Source of the DNA: SVEL01 sp045126215
GTDB lineage: Bacteria > Bacillota > Clostridia > Lachnospirales > Lachnospiraceae
Reading direction: 5' to 3'
Length of the DNA: 64,000 nucleotides
NCBI GenBank assembly: GCA_045126215.1
Contig: JBGVOD010000040.1
Location: 62,001-126,000 of the forward strand
Notes under the pieces: model-generated
Told to the model about the DNA's origin: nothing
The model's input: only the letters and a program-made list of their open reading frames with translations
Databases searched by the model: none
Program-made: the position numbers and the translations under genes
Shown: piece by piece, positions 42,496 through 50,194 of the stretch
Position numbering within the stretch: the stretch's first letter is position 1
Layout of the letters: every line of letters begins with the position of its first letter

Positions 42496-42993
42496 TTATA
42501 TTAAGCCTTCTACTTCTACATCTCCAGTCTTTTCTAACTCGACAATCACATCAAAAATATCGTAATAGTTATCTTCCATTGTAAAGGTAAATTCTTTATA
42601 CACTGCATTATTATTTATTAGTGTATTAAATATTCGCTGTGTTTCACCTTCGTCTAACGGCTTGTCTATTTCTACGTCGAAAGAAGCAGTGCCTTCCATA
42701 ACTGGAGTGTATTTATATCTTTCCATGTCTACATCTATGTGTAGTATTTTAAACTCACCTTCTATGTTTAGCTGTTTTAAAATATCCTGTTTGCTATCAC
42801 GAAGGTATGGATATAAATCTTTATTTAATTGGTAATCTACATTTTCCACTACTTCGGAAGATATTTCACTGTTTAAATCTAGTAGTAGATCTTTTTCTTC
42901 TGTTGAGTCTGTTCTTATTTCTGCTTTTATTGGAATAATAACTCTAAATGTTTCTTCTAGAAGTCCTTCTGTTAATCGCTTATTAAACTTCAT
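42496..42993 (-). CDS. Unknown protein with N-terminal L-T-E leader, 165 aa
   Basis: Begins MKFNKRLTEGLLEE, with L-T-E at 7-9, similar in position to the leaders of other candidate capsid-packaged proteins. The body alternates strands and helices ('FRVIIPIKAEIRTD', 'KILHIDVDMERY', 'YDIFDVIVELEK'), consistent with a small alpha/beta or ferredoxin-like domain pair. No motif of known activity. It sits in the block of acidic L-N-E-rich proteins. Confidence 0.5.
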   Translation of the reverse strand: MKFNKRLTEGLLEETFRVIIPIKAEIRTDSTEEKDLLLDLNSEISSEVVENVDYQLNKDLYPYLRDSKQDILKQLNIEGEFKILHIDVDMERYKYTPVMEGTASFDVEIDKPLDEGETQRIFNTLINNNAVYKEFTFTMEDNYYDIFDVIVELEKTGDVEVEGLI

Positions 42994-43007
42994 TGCTAAC
43001 TGACTCC

Positions 43008-44984
43008 TTATTTAATATCAATATCGGCATAAGCTTCTATATCAATGTAGTGCGTTATAAAATCATCTACATCTGTTTGCTCACTGACTTCTTCAGTTGC
43101 AGTATAAGACCATTTATTTATGTATTTTCTAATGTCTGTTCTTAGCTGCTCTTCTGTTATAGTACTATCTGTCGGTACGTCTACATATAATGTATAGATA
43201 ATGGTATTTCTTTCTGTATCTTTTTCACTTAATTCAAAGTCAAATTCCGTGAAAATGGATTTCATATTATCTATATATGAGTTTAATGAATACTGTATAT
43301 CGTCTGTATCAATATAGTCAAATTCGTTGTAATCAAAATAGTCGTCTTGACTGTATGTATCGATATAAATTGTTAATTCATATTCAAATTCTTCATACTC
43401 ACCTATATCTTCTGTTAGGGGCTCTTTTATCTCTGTTTCTTCAAATTCAGAACCGCCGTATTGAATAACGCCTTTAATTGTACATCCTTCTCCGGCATTT
43501 CTTTTTGCTTCACTGTATGTTGGGTATTCTCCCTGCAGTGTTTTACCTTTATAAACTACAAAATAATCATACTCACCATCTTCATAAGATTCATCGATAG
43601 TTGTATCTAAAAACTTGTCGGCGATTCTATCTAATGTATCTTCATCAATGTTTGGCAGTTCATCATCCTTTACATAAAAAATATTTTTAATAATATGATT
43701 CATTTGCCATCTTTCCTTATCTGACAACTCGCGATACATCTTGTCAAACCAGCCTATTCCGGTTGGAGGAAGAAAGGATTTCTCCGGCATTTCATTAAAT
43801 TCTTCAGAGATATGTGGTCTATCTACCTTACTTAAGTATTGGACTGCATTATTTGGGAAAATTCTTACCCCTTTATAATTATCGAATTTCACATAAGCTT
43901 TATTATCTTTAATTTTGTCAACAGTTCCTTGATTGTAAGAACTGTGATAAATTCTATCTCCAACATTTAACTCAGAAATATCAGAAATAGTACCTCGAGC
44001 AGGAGGAGCATAATGCCCTTCTTTTCCAAACTCTACAGTTCTGGGAATGCGGGATTCATTCAAGTCTTTAAGAACGCCATTTTCCCATTTCTTAATTTCA
44101 TAAGAATGTTTGCCGAGACCATGTTCATTATCACCCATTTGGCTCCAAAACATTCCATTTTTTGCATCTCTTAAAGTGCTATAAACAAATTGTGATTTAC
44201 CATCCCTTAATTCTACATAACCATCATTATAGCTATTTAGATCAATTTCTTCATTCACATCTTTTTCTAAGGTCCATTTACCCTTCTTATACTTCTGTAC
44301 TGCTACTACTTTATCTTCAGCATTGACGAGAATGTTGCCGTCTTTCTTGTATTTGTTCATGTAGGAGAGAGCTTGTTCTTCTGTGTCTGCGTCAAATTGT
44401 TTGAATCCATACTTATCAAATACGGCAAAGGGAGAAAATTTTTCATTTAAAGATTCAAACCACTGACCACCATTCATATCATCTGTAACTAATTCTAAAT
44501 CTTCTTCATCACAGCTTCCATTGATACAGTCTTCAAACCACTCACGAGCTTCATCTTCATCTTCAAACTCGGCATCATATTCCGGTACGTTCTCTGGGTA
44601 ATAGATATCACTATCTCCGGATGTGCACACCCACTTGTCCTTAAACTCATTGTACCAGAGATTGTAACTCTCCCCTTCTGTTGTTCTCTTACTGTCAATT
44701 AAATCCCATTCAGTGTAGCCGCCGGCATAATCTTCTGGATCCCAGTCTTGTTCAAAATCTTCTTCTATGGCTTTTGAATCGATGTAAGCTTTTAAGGTGT
44801 CGGGATCATCTTCAATGGAGGCTACTTTTTTGATATCAGCTTTATCTTGAGCAGATAATTTATATTCCTTGGCCTCGAATAATGTTCTTAAGTCATAGAA
44901 GTGTCTGTTCGAATCAATACATCTTCTATCTATTTCATTTAATCTCTCAATTAATTGTTGTCTTGTTTTAATTTCTTTCTTCAT
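43008..44984 (-). CDS. Large acidic protein with L-N-E motifs and a Tudor/KOW-like segment
   Basis: A 658-aa protein. L-N-E type sites occur near the N-terminus ('ERLNEIDRR', about 14), at about 180 ('WFESLNEKF'), 245 and 310 ('KDLNESR'), and there is 'EPLTEDIG' at about 525, dividing it into five or six modules. The segment from about 330 ('ISELNVGDRIYHSSYNQGTV', then 'AYVKFDNYKGVRIF') reads like a small SH3/Tudor barrel of the kind at the C-terminus of UvrD-type helicases. The middle and last modules are acidic alpha/beta units. It is the longest of the three polyprotein-like proteins in the right half of the late block. Confidence 0.55.
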   Translation of the reverse strand: MKKEIKTRQQLIERLNEIDRRCIDSNRHFYDLRTLFEAKEYKLSAQDKADIKKVASIEDDPDTLKAYIDSKAIEEDFEQDWDPEDYAGGYTEWDLIDSKRTTEGESYNLWYNEFKDKWVCTSGDSDIYYPENVPEYDAEFEDEDEAREWFEDCINGSCDEEDLELVTDDMNGGQWFESLNEKFSPFAVFDKYGFKQFDADTEEQALSYMNKYKKDGNILVNAEDKVVAVQKYKKGKWTLEKDVNEEIDLNSYNDGYVELRDGKSQFVYSTLRDAKNGMFWSQMGDNEHGLGKHSYEIKKWENGVLKDLNESRIPRTVEFGKEGHYAPPARGTISDISELNVGDRIYHSSYNQGTVDKIKDNKAYVKFDNYKGVRIFPNNAVQYLSKVDRPHISEEFNEMPEKSFLPPTGIGWFDKMYRELSDKERWQMNHIIKNIFYVKDDELPNIDEDTLDRIADKFLDTTIDESYEDGEYDYFVVYKGKTLQGEYPTYSEAKRNAGEGCTIKGVIQYGGSEFEETEIKEPLTEDIGEYEEFEYELTIYIDTYSQDDYFDYNEFDYIDTDDIQYSLNSYIDNMKSIFTEFDFELSEKDTERNTIIYTLYVDVPTDSTITEEQLRTDIRKYINKWSYTATEEVSEQTDVDDFITHYIDIEAYADIDIK

Positions 44985-45465
44985 TTGAATTTAATTCCTT
45001 TATATAAGATCTGGCTTCTTCTTCTGTCTCAAATCCTAGGTGAAGTCCTTTTATCATAAAGTCTCCTGAGTGCTTATCTAGGTAGATGTCTGAAGGTCTG
45101 TAACTCTTGTTTAATTTAGACTTGGGAATATCAGGTTTATCTACAAGTCTTTTCTTTCCATCTCTGTAGTTATTTCTGATTGCTAACATCTGTCGAATTG
45201 ACTTATTTTCATAGTTCTTATAGTTGGCATTTGGATTAAGTTGTTTTATTTCATTAAATATCTTTTGCTTATCCAGAAGAGTGTCGTGACTTTCTATACC
45301 TTCCCCCATACTCTCACCACCGGTCGATACTGGTGCAGCTGTAGATATACTATTATTAAATATGGTGTTTCCAGCTTCCACATCTCCTGCACTTGGATTT
45401 AAATAGCAGAAAGGACTGAGCTCTCCCTTGGTTCTTTTTTGTCTTCTTTTTTTCTGAATCTTCAT
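44968..45465 (-). CDS. Basic protein, 165 aa, unknown
   Basis: A 165-aa Lys/Asn/Ser-rich protein with a very basic N-terminus (KIQKKRRQKRTKGE), a flexible Gly/Ser/Thr segment at about 35-55, and a C-terminal unit 'YLDKHSGDFMIKGLHLGFET' followed by a helix. It overlaps the 658-aa gene by 17 nt. A basic N-terminus of this kind could bind packaged DNA or RNA, but that is inference. It is the first gene after the terminator at 45607-45636 and probably begins a transcription unit. Confidence 0.5.
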   Translation of the reverse strand: MKIQKKRRQKRTKGELSPFCYLNPSAGDVEAGNTIFNNSISTAAPVSTGGESMGEGIESHDTLLDKQKIFNEIKQLNPNANYKNYENKSIRQMLAIRNNYRDGKKRLVDKPDIPKSKLNKSYRPSDIYLDKHSGDFMIKGLHLGFETEEEARSYIKELNSNEERN

Positions 45466-45533
45466 ATCTTATTAAATCTACATCTTTCTTTATTATATAT
45501 ATAATAAATATATCTATTATATATCTATTATTG

Positions 45534-45611
45534 ATACAACTTTGTTGTAAAGGGTATATGACTTTGTTGTAAAGCACTGCTTTTTATATACAACTTTGTT
45601 GTATATAAAAA
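45534..45611. repeat. Three ACAACTTTGTTGT-type repeats, the last in a 14-bp hairpin
   Basis: Copies of (A)CAACTTTGTTGTA occur at about 45536-45549, 45560-45573 (first bases changed) and 45590-45602. The third lies in a perfect inverted repeat, arms 45581-45594 and 45598-45611 around TTT. Each copy is itself a small inverted repeat (CAAC-TTT-GTTG), so they could be binding sites for a dimeric regulator or repeated terminator hairpins. They lie in the 170-nt gap upstream of the late acidic-protein operon. Confidence 0.5.
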
Positions 45612-45636
45612 TAGATAAATCTTGTTATCTATTTTT
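45607..45636 (-). terminator. Terminator after the DUF3990 gene
   Basis: Arms AAAAATAGATAA (45607-45618) and TTATCTATTTTT (45625-45636), 6-nt loop, followed on the minus strand by a T-rich run. It overlaps the stop codon of the DUF3990 gene at 45635. The symmetry also makes it usable from the opposite strand. Confidence 0.65.
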
Positions 45637-46513
45637 ACATGATATCTCTAATATACCTGCCTTCGCCTTTAAATCTCTTTTTAGCTAATAAGGCTTTATT
45701 TAAAGAGGTATTACTTTCCTCTTGTCCCAGTGTGAGATATTTATTCTTCTCTGCATTGCATAAATACAGGTGTTTTAAGATCTTTATATTAGCTACTGCT
45801 TCCCTGTCCTTCATTACAAACTGATATCCTAGATTAGTTGCAGATAAAGCATGTCGACACTGAACATCAGTAATCTGATTATCTGTGAAAGCATCTATAA
45901 TCTGAAACATCCTATTATCTGCTATAGGTGCCATTATAAAATCACAACTCTCTATTTCACCGATTAATTCCTGTATTCTATCTGAATTCTTATACTCATC
46001 AATAGTTTCTCTATAGTAAGCAACTGCTAACATCCAGTCGGTAGATACGTTAAATTTCTTCATATCCAATCCGATTGGTTCGAACTCAATAATATATAAG
46101 GAAGACTCAGGCTCCCCAGAAACAAACATACCGGCCTGTTTTAAATTTTCACCACAGTAAAAACCATTAGCAAAATCATTACTATCACCAGAAACATCTA
46201 ATCTGATGTTTCCCTTGATATTAACTCTGGATCCATGAGACAACAAGAGAGAATCATCCTCTATTCTCTCTTTTGTATCCAACCATATAATATCATTGAT
46301 GTACAGCCCATTGTTATAACAGAAATTATATACTTTCTCCATAATCTCTGGATTAACATTTTTCGGATTTGTATTAATCTCTTCTATATCTGCCTCAGTC
46401 AATATCAATCTGTCATACAAGCCTGACAGATCCATATCAGCAACTGACTCTAATATATAAAGACACTCCTCAATGTTAAACTGTTCGTACTCTCTCGTAG
46501 TTAAAGCATCCAT
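45635..46513 (-). CDS. DUF3990 protein, putative ADP-ribosyltransferase-like effector
   Basis: A 292-aa protein. The core has 'LLSHGSRVNIKGNIRLD' (His93-Gly94-Ser95), 'SNDFANGFYCGENLKQAGMF' and 'LYIIEFEP', then 'FIMAPIADNRMFQIIDAF' and 'CRHALSATNLGYQFVMK'. This order (HGS, DF.xGFY..., QA, xEF, PIADNRMF) is that of the DUF3990 family, which is thought to be an ADP-ribosyltransferase-like fold. Residues 1-80 look like a helical DNA-binding or antitoxin-like domain. It is preceded by two small genes under one promoter (47017-47045). T4 uses ADP-ribosyltransferases (Alt, ModA, ModB) to reprogramme host polymerase; a similar role, or a toxin-type role, is possible. Confidence 0.7.
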   Translation of the reverse strand: MDALTTREYEQFNIEECLYILESVADMDLSGLYDRLILTEADIEEINTNPKNVNPEIMEKVYNFCYNNGLYINDIIWLDTKERIEDDSLLLSHGSRVNIKGNIRLDVSGDSNDFANGFYCGENLKQAGMFVSGEPESSLYIIEFEPIGLDMKKFNVSTDWMLAVAYYRETIDEYKNSDRIQELIGEIESCDFIMAPIADNRMFQIIDAFTDNQITDVQCRHALSATNLGYQFVMKDREAVANIKILKHLYLCNAEKNKYLTLGQEESNTSLNKALLAKKRFKGEGRYIRDIM

Positions 46514-46522
46514 CTAGTTTAA

Positions 46523-46783
46523 TTACTCTCTATTAGCTTCCTCCCCTCCTTTTTCCATGTCCAGGAGAGAAATACTTATATCTACTGCATTCTTCTGCAG
46601 AGTTGCAACAATATACTTATACAATGTCTGACTTACAGTAAAAGGATCTTCATGAAATCCCCGGGATAAATACTCTATATACTTAGTTGAAAAATTCACA
46701 AAGTCAGAAACAGACGTTTCCTCCACAAGCAAGGTTTCTTCTAAAGGTATTTTGGATAAATGTTGTTTTTTACCCTTCATCAA
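46523..46783 (-). CDS. Small protein in the DUF3990 operon, 86 aa
   Basis: An 86-aa, mainly helical protein (LVEETSVSDFVNFSTKYIEY, then VATLQKNAVDISISLL). It lies 9 nt upstream of the DUF3990 gene and overlaps the gene before it by 14 nt. Partner proteins are often found next to DUF3990 genes in Firmicutes and could be antitoxin-like, but this one lacks features I could use to assign it to such a family. Function unknown. Confidence 0.5.
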   Translation of the reverse strand: MMKGKKQHLSKIPLEETLLVEETSVSDFVNFSTKYIEYLSRGFHEDPFTVSQTLYKYIVATLQKNAVDISISLLDMEKGGEEANRE

Positions 46784-46967
46784 CTTCTACTTTCCCAACT
46801 TCTTTTTTTAACCACTTAAAATAATCCGGGGCATCACCCGTTGATTTTCCAGACTGTCCGTAATATTTACCCGTTAGAAAAACTGAATATATGTAATCAC
46901 ATAATTCTTCGTCATTCATTCTTCTGATATTCTCTGCATTTGTCAGAGGTTTGTTACAAGCTTCCAT
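46770..46967 (-). CDS. Small phage protein, 65 aa, first gene of the DUF3990 unit
   Basis: A 65-aa protein of a kind common in clostridial phages: 'TNAENIRRMNDEELCDYIYS' followed by a short Gly-rich loop and 'YFKWLKKEVG'. The 'M.DEEL...L' helix and terminal 'WLKxEV' helix are the typical pattern. No enzymatic function is known. A sigma-A-like promoter lies 50 nt upstream, and the gene is coupled to the next one. Confidence 0.55.
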   Translation of the reverse strand: MEACNKPLTNAENIRRMNDEELCDYIYSVFLTGKYYGQSGKSTGDAPDYFKWLKKEVGKVEVDEG

Positions 46968-47016
46968 CTTATATACCTTCTTCTTAATAAAATATTTATG
47001 TTTAATCTATGTTATT

Positions 47017-47045
47017 ATTATAATATATCAAGAATAACTACTCAA
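47017..47045 (-). promoter_or_regulatory. Sigma-A-like promoter of the DUF3990 unit
   Basis: Minus strand: -35 TTGAGT (47040-47045), 17-nt spacer, -10 TATAAT (47017-47022). It partly overlaps the end of the upstream gene region (stop at 47050) and drives the three genes 46967 to 45635. Same architecture as the promoters at 53233, 54789 and 61768. Confidence 0.7.
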
Positions 47046-47049
47046 CTTC

Positions 47050-48129
47050 TTAGTCCCAATCAAGATCAACAGACAAGACATTCTCGGCATCTCTTTCAAG
47101 GTCGGAGATTTGAGATTCTATAGATTGAACATCTCTGACGAGCCTGTTATTAATAAGTCTTTCTTTCTGCTCCTGATCATACTCAGAAGAATCCAAAATA
47201 TCTTTTATCAATTGAACAGTGTAATTGTAGTTTGAGATAATTCTCATTAACCGTTCGTTTAATCCATTAGAGAACACATCAAGAAATTCTTGATTATCTT
47301 TATCACTAATATCTGCGGATGCATAGATCTGTGAGAAGTCATTTTTTATATTCGAAATTCTTCTATAAAGTTTATCAAGTATCCTGTCAGGGTGTTGTGC
47401 TTTATATTTATAAAGTCTGTCTTTTAAAATAGAGGGATCAATTAAGTGCCCTGATTTATCAAATTCTGCTTTATCTCTCCAGCGATAAGCATTATATTCT
47501 TTCTGCTCTTCGGGCGTCCATCTTCTGAATGGATCATTTCGAGTAAAGGCTCTATAATCTGCCCGATCACCTCTCTTATCTTTAGCATCAAAATTGTTTT
47601 TGTCCGATCCATCTATATAGCAAAAACCTGTACAATAATCAAGTAATTCCTTAGGTCTTACATACTTAAAGGTTTTCTCTTCCCCGTTAAAAGCAAACTT
47701 CTCATTATCATTTACACCTGGCATATATACCTGAGTCTTGTCAGAATACGGGTCTTTTAAAAGATATATAGGAATATTAGGTTCTTTTAATCGAGGATCT
47801 CTATTTGATGTAGGAACTGGCCCTTCAATAAACTCGGCAGAATCAAGATCTAATCCTTGAGCTCTCAATACATCATAAAAATTGGTTTTCGGTCCTCGAG
47901 ATCCATACCCACTTTGCCACCGACCATGCTTAAATGTTTCCTGTGTAGGGTCATGCTGGTTGTACATATCAAAGCCTTTATCAGCATATTTCTGCCTGAA
48001 GGATGCTGGATCTTGCTCTCTTTTAGATTTAAAGAACAGTAATCTACTTCGAAGCCATTTAGGCATAGAATCACTGAATTTTTCATTTAGTGTTTTATTT
48101 TCAAATAATTTTTCATTTAAAATCATCAT
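47050..48129 (-). CDS. Unknown protein with N-terminal L-N-E leader, 359 aa
   Basis: Begins MMILNEKLFENKTLNEKFSD, with L-N-E twice within 16 residues, which fits a packaging leader. The rest is a mixed charged protein: an Arg-rich stretch (WLRSRLLFFKSKREQ), a Tyr/Gly/Arg-rich part (YGSRGPKTNFYDVLRAQG), a central alpha/beta unit with 'IPIYLLKDPYSDKTQVYMPG', and C-terminal helices rich in Glu/Arg. I recognise no fold. It is the last gene of the MoxR-like/VWA block and lies 10 nt after the leucine-rich-repeat gene. Confidence 0.5.
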   Translation of the reverse strand: MMILNEKLFENKTLNEKFSDSMPKWLRSRLLFFKSKREQDPASFRQKYADKGFDMYNQHDPTQETFKHGRWQSGYGSRGPKTNFYDVLRAQGLDLDSAEFIEGPVPTSNRDPRLKEPNIPIYLLKDPYSDKTQVYMPGVNDNEKFAFNGEEKTFKYVRPKELLDYCTGFCYIDGSDKNNFDAKDKRGDRADYRAFTRNDPFRRWTPEEQKEYNAYRWRDKAEFDKSGHLIDPSILKDRLYKYKAQHPDRILDKLYRRISNIKNDFSQIYASADISDKDNQEFLDVFSNGLNERLMRIISNYNYTVQLIKDILDSSEYDQEQKERLINNRLVRDVQSIESQISDLERDAENVLSVDLDWD

Positions 48130-48138
48130 TAGTTCCTT

Positions 48139-48711
48139 TTAATGTGTAAATTTTAAGTGTTGCTTTAAAAACTCATAGTCAGCTTTTTTAGCCCTTATTT
48201 TATCCTTATCTCTAAAATTAGCTGTGATTGCAACACCTTCACAGTTTAAAAAAGCTTCCGATCCGATTGTTCTAACCCCATCAGGTAAAAACACTTTTTC
48301 CAGGCTGGCATCATCTGCAAAACATCTCCTAGGAATATCTGTAATGGTATCAGCCAGATCAATTGCTTTCAACTCATAACAATTTGCAAAACACTCCTTA
48401 CCTAAAAACTCGACTCCGTCTTCCATCTGAACAGTCTCTATTTTAGAGCCTTTAAATGCACATTCACCGATCGATTTAATATTTCCCGGTATTTTAATAT
48501 TACTAATTTCAGCATCCATAAACATATAAGGAGGTATTGCCTTTAATCGACTTAATAATGGAACAGTAGTTCTTTCTAAAATGAAGGTTGCCACAGCGGA
48601 TCTTTGATCTATCCGAAGTGAATTAAGAAATCCATTCCAATCATTTTTCTCTATATATCTTCTATTAGACTTTATTATATCTAAAATATCTGCTTCGCTT
48701 AATCTGCTCAT
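48139..48711 (-). CDS. Leucine-rich repeat protein of BspA type
   Basis: Residues about 55-165 contain four repeats of 22-24 aa with the BspA/LRR_5 pattern: 'IPPYMFMDAEISNIKIPGN', 'SIGECAFKGSKIETVQMEDG', 'FLGKECFANCYELKAIDLAD' and 'TIGSEAFLNC'. Such repeats are common surface proteins of gut anaerobes and form an open solenoid for protein binding. At 190 aa this one is very short. There is no signal peptide, so it acts in the cell or virion. It lies 13 nt after the VWA gene, suggesting a partner or substrate adaptor role in that module. Confidence 0.75.
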   Translation of the reverse strand: MSRLSEADILDIIKSNRRYIEKNDWNGFLNSLRIDQRSAVATFILERTTVPLLSRLKAIPPYMFMDAEISNIKIPGNIKSIGECAFKGSKIETVQMEDGVEFLGKECFANCYELKAIDLADTITDIPRRCFADDASLEKVFLPDGVRTIGSEAFLNCEGVAITANFRDKDKIRAKKADYEFLKQHLKFTH

Positions 48712-48724
48712 CTATATTGTCCTT

Positions 48725-49753
48725 TTATACTATTAACTCAAAAGATCTAGTTAATTTTTTTCCTTTTAAGTGTTCCTGCAAGTTTTCAGAAATCTGATCC
48801 TTTACAAACAATAACCAAACCGCACCTGGTACAGTAACGACTTCTGAACAATCTCTAATATCGTCATCTGTCATGACAATAACGTTATCCGGTTTTGTTT
48901 CTTTTATATGGTTTAATATCGGTGTACCACGAGTGCCCCCACTTCCTCCTGGATCAGTAGTGTGTATTTCGGTATTAAAGTAATATATATGTATTTTTAT
49001 TTGACCTTTTCGAACATAATTACTTAATGTAGAAATAGCTGAATCACCAACAGCTGTCATTGAGGCATCCCAAGATCCCGAGCGATCATAATACACATTA
49101 ATAAGAGGAATCTTTCCGCTCGCATGCTTTGATATACCAGGTTTTATTGTCCCTGTGCCAGCGTACTTTTTGTTTATCCTCGACCACTTCTTTTCTTTAA
49201 CTTCTCCGACTTCATTCTTAATAAATTTATTAAGAGACTCTCTGAATTTTACCAGGCCAGGATTGTTTTTATACTTCTGAACATTTTTAGAAGCCTCAAT
49301 TTGCTTCTTTCTCAGCTCCTTTAATTTCTTTTCTCGGTCTACCTTATCAGTAGCCTCATAGGAAATATCAGCACCTATTTCAGCATCGTTTAATTTATCC
49401 TGAATTCTCTGCAGTCTTTTTAATCTCTCTTTTTCTGACTCGCCTGCTCCGCCTTCTGAATTACTTCCATCTCCTGTGGGCTTTTCTCCGTCTTGACTTT
49501 CATCTCCTTCAGAGCCTTCATCAGAGCCTCCACCGCTTCCTTGACCGGTATCGCTCTCACCTTCTTCCTCTTCTTTTTCTATCTGTTTTTTTCTCTCTTC
49601 CTCTTCTTTATCCTGAATTGCACTATTTCCTCTGTCTCCAATCTGAGGCTTAGAACCAAGAAGAATTAATTTTTCGCCATTATAGTAATAATATTTACCG
49701 GTAGAATCATCCATGTAAATATGAACATCATTATTATCTTCAAATAATATCAT
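48725..49753 (-). CDS. VWA-domain protein (CobT/DUF2201-like)
   Basis: A 342-aa protein. Residues about 50-105 are an acidic Glu/Gly/Ser linker, 110-200 are helical and basic, and 215-340 form a von Willebrand A-like domain: 'INVYYDRSGSWDASM' holds the MIDAS Asp-x-Ser-x-Ser (223, 225, 227), later 'DNVIVMTDDDIRDC' gives the second Asp pair. VWA proteins of this type pair with MoxR/CobS-like AAA+ ATPases in chelatase-like and chaperone-like complexes. It starts one base before the end of the linker protein's gene. A short N-terminal unit (VHIYMDDSTGKYYYYNGEK) is shared with that protein's C-terminus. Confidence 0.8.
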   Translation of the reverse strand: MILFEDNNDVHIYMDDSTGKYYYYNGEKLILLGSKPQIGDRGNSAIQDKEEEERKKQIEKEEEEGESDTGQGSGGGSDEGSEGDESQDGEKPTGDGSNSEGGAGESEKERLKRLQRIQDKLNDAEIGADISYEATDKVDREKKLKELRKKQIEASKNVQKYKNNPGLVKFRESLNKFIKNEVGEVKEKKWSRINKKYAGTGTIKPGISKHASGKIPLINVYYDRSGSWDASMTAVGDSAISTLSNYVRKGQIKIHIYYFNTEIHTTDPGGSGGTRGTPILNHIKETKPDNVIVMTDDDIRDCSEVVTVPGAVWLLFVKDQISENLQEHLKGKKLTRSFELIV

Positions 49754-50184
49754 TATCCTACCCTCCTAAATTTAGAGCCATCCCACTTATATTTATTACC
49801 TGTACGGGAATCTACATAAGTGATGTTTGGATCGGGTGTTTTCTTATTTTCTTGCTGGCTTTGATTTGACTGATCATTATTCTGATTTTGTTGTTGGTTC
49901 TGATCAGTATCCCCTTCGTCACCCTCACTATTACTTTGAGGAGTCTGATTATTCTGGGAGGACTGTTGGCTGTCTGAATTACCCTGTTGATTGTTTGAAT
50001 TACTCTGTTGATTGCCTGATTGTCCAGAGTCAGAATCTGACTGCTTTGAACCCTCCGAAGAATTACCAGATTTTTTACTGTCAGACATAGGAAGTTCAGA
50101 TTTGATTAATTCAACCTCATCTCCGTTCTCATCAACGAATTTTCCTTTGTTTATATATTTTCCATGATGTATAATATTAGCCAT
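49753..50184 (-). CDS. Low-complexity linker protein in the MoxR/VWA module, 143 aa
   Basis: Residues about 35-115 are almost entirely Gln, Asn, Ser, Gly and Asp and must be disordered. The ends are structured: 'NIIHHGKYINKGKFVDENGD' and 'ITYVDSRTGNKYKWDGSKF'. The end unit matches the start of the VWA protein (Y-x-D-x-x-T-G-x-x-Y-x-x-x-G-x-K). It lies between the HExxH protein and the VWA protein with 10- and 1-nt spacing, so it probably tethers the two. In cellular relatives the metallopeptidase-like and VWA parts occur in one polypeptide. Confidence 0.55.
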   Translation of the reverse strand: MANIIHHGKYINKGKFVDENGDEVELIKSELPMSDSKKSGNSSEGSKQSDSDSGQSGNQQSNSNNQQGNSDSQQSSQNNQTPQSNSEGDEGDTDQNQQQNQNNDQSNQSQQENKKTPDPNITYVDSRTGNKYKWDGSKFRRVG

Positions 50185-50194
50185 ATATCACCTC

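Noticed and set aside
45356..45577. 73-codon minus-strand frame overlapping the 165-aa gene
   Set aside because: It runs through the repeat and hairpin region and into the other gene in a different frame; no ribosome site and unnatural composition.
45534..45611. Short direct repeats as a CRISPR array
   Set aside because: Repeats are 13-16 nt with 10-20 nt between them, palindromic and only three; no cas gene.
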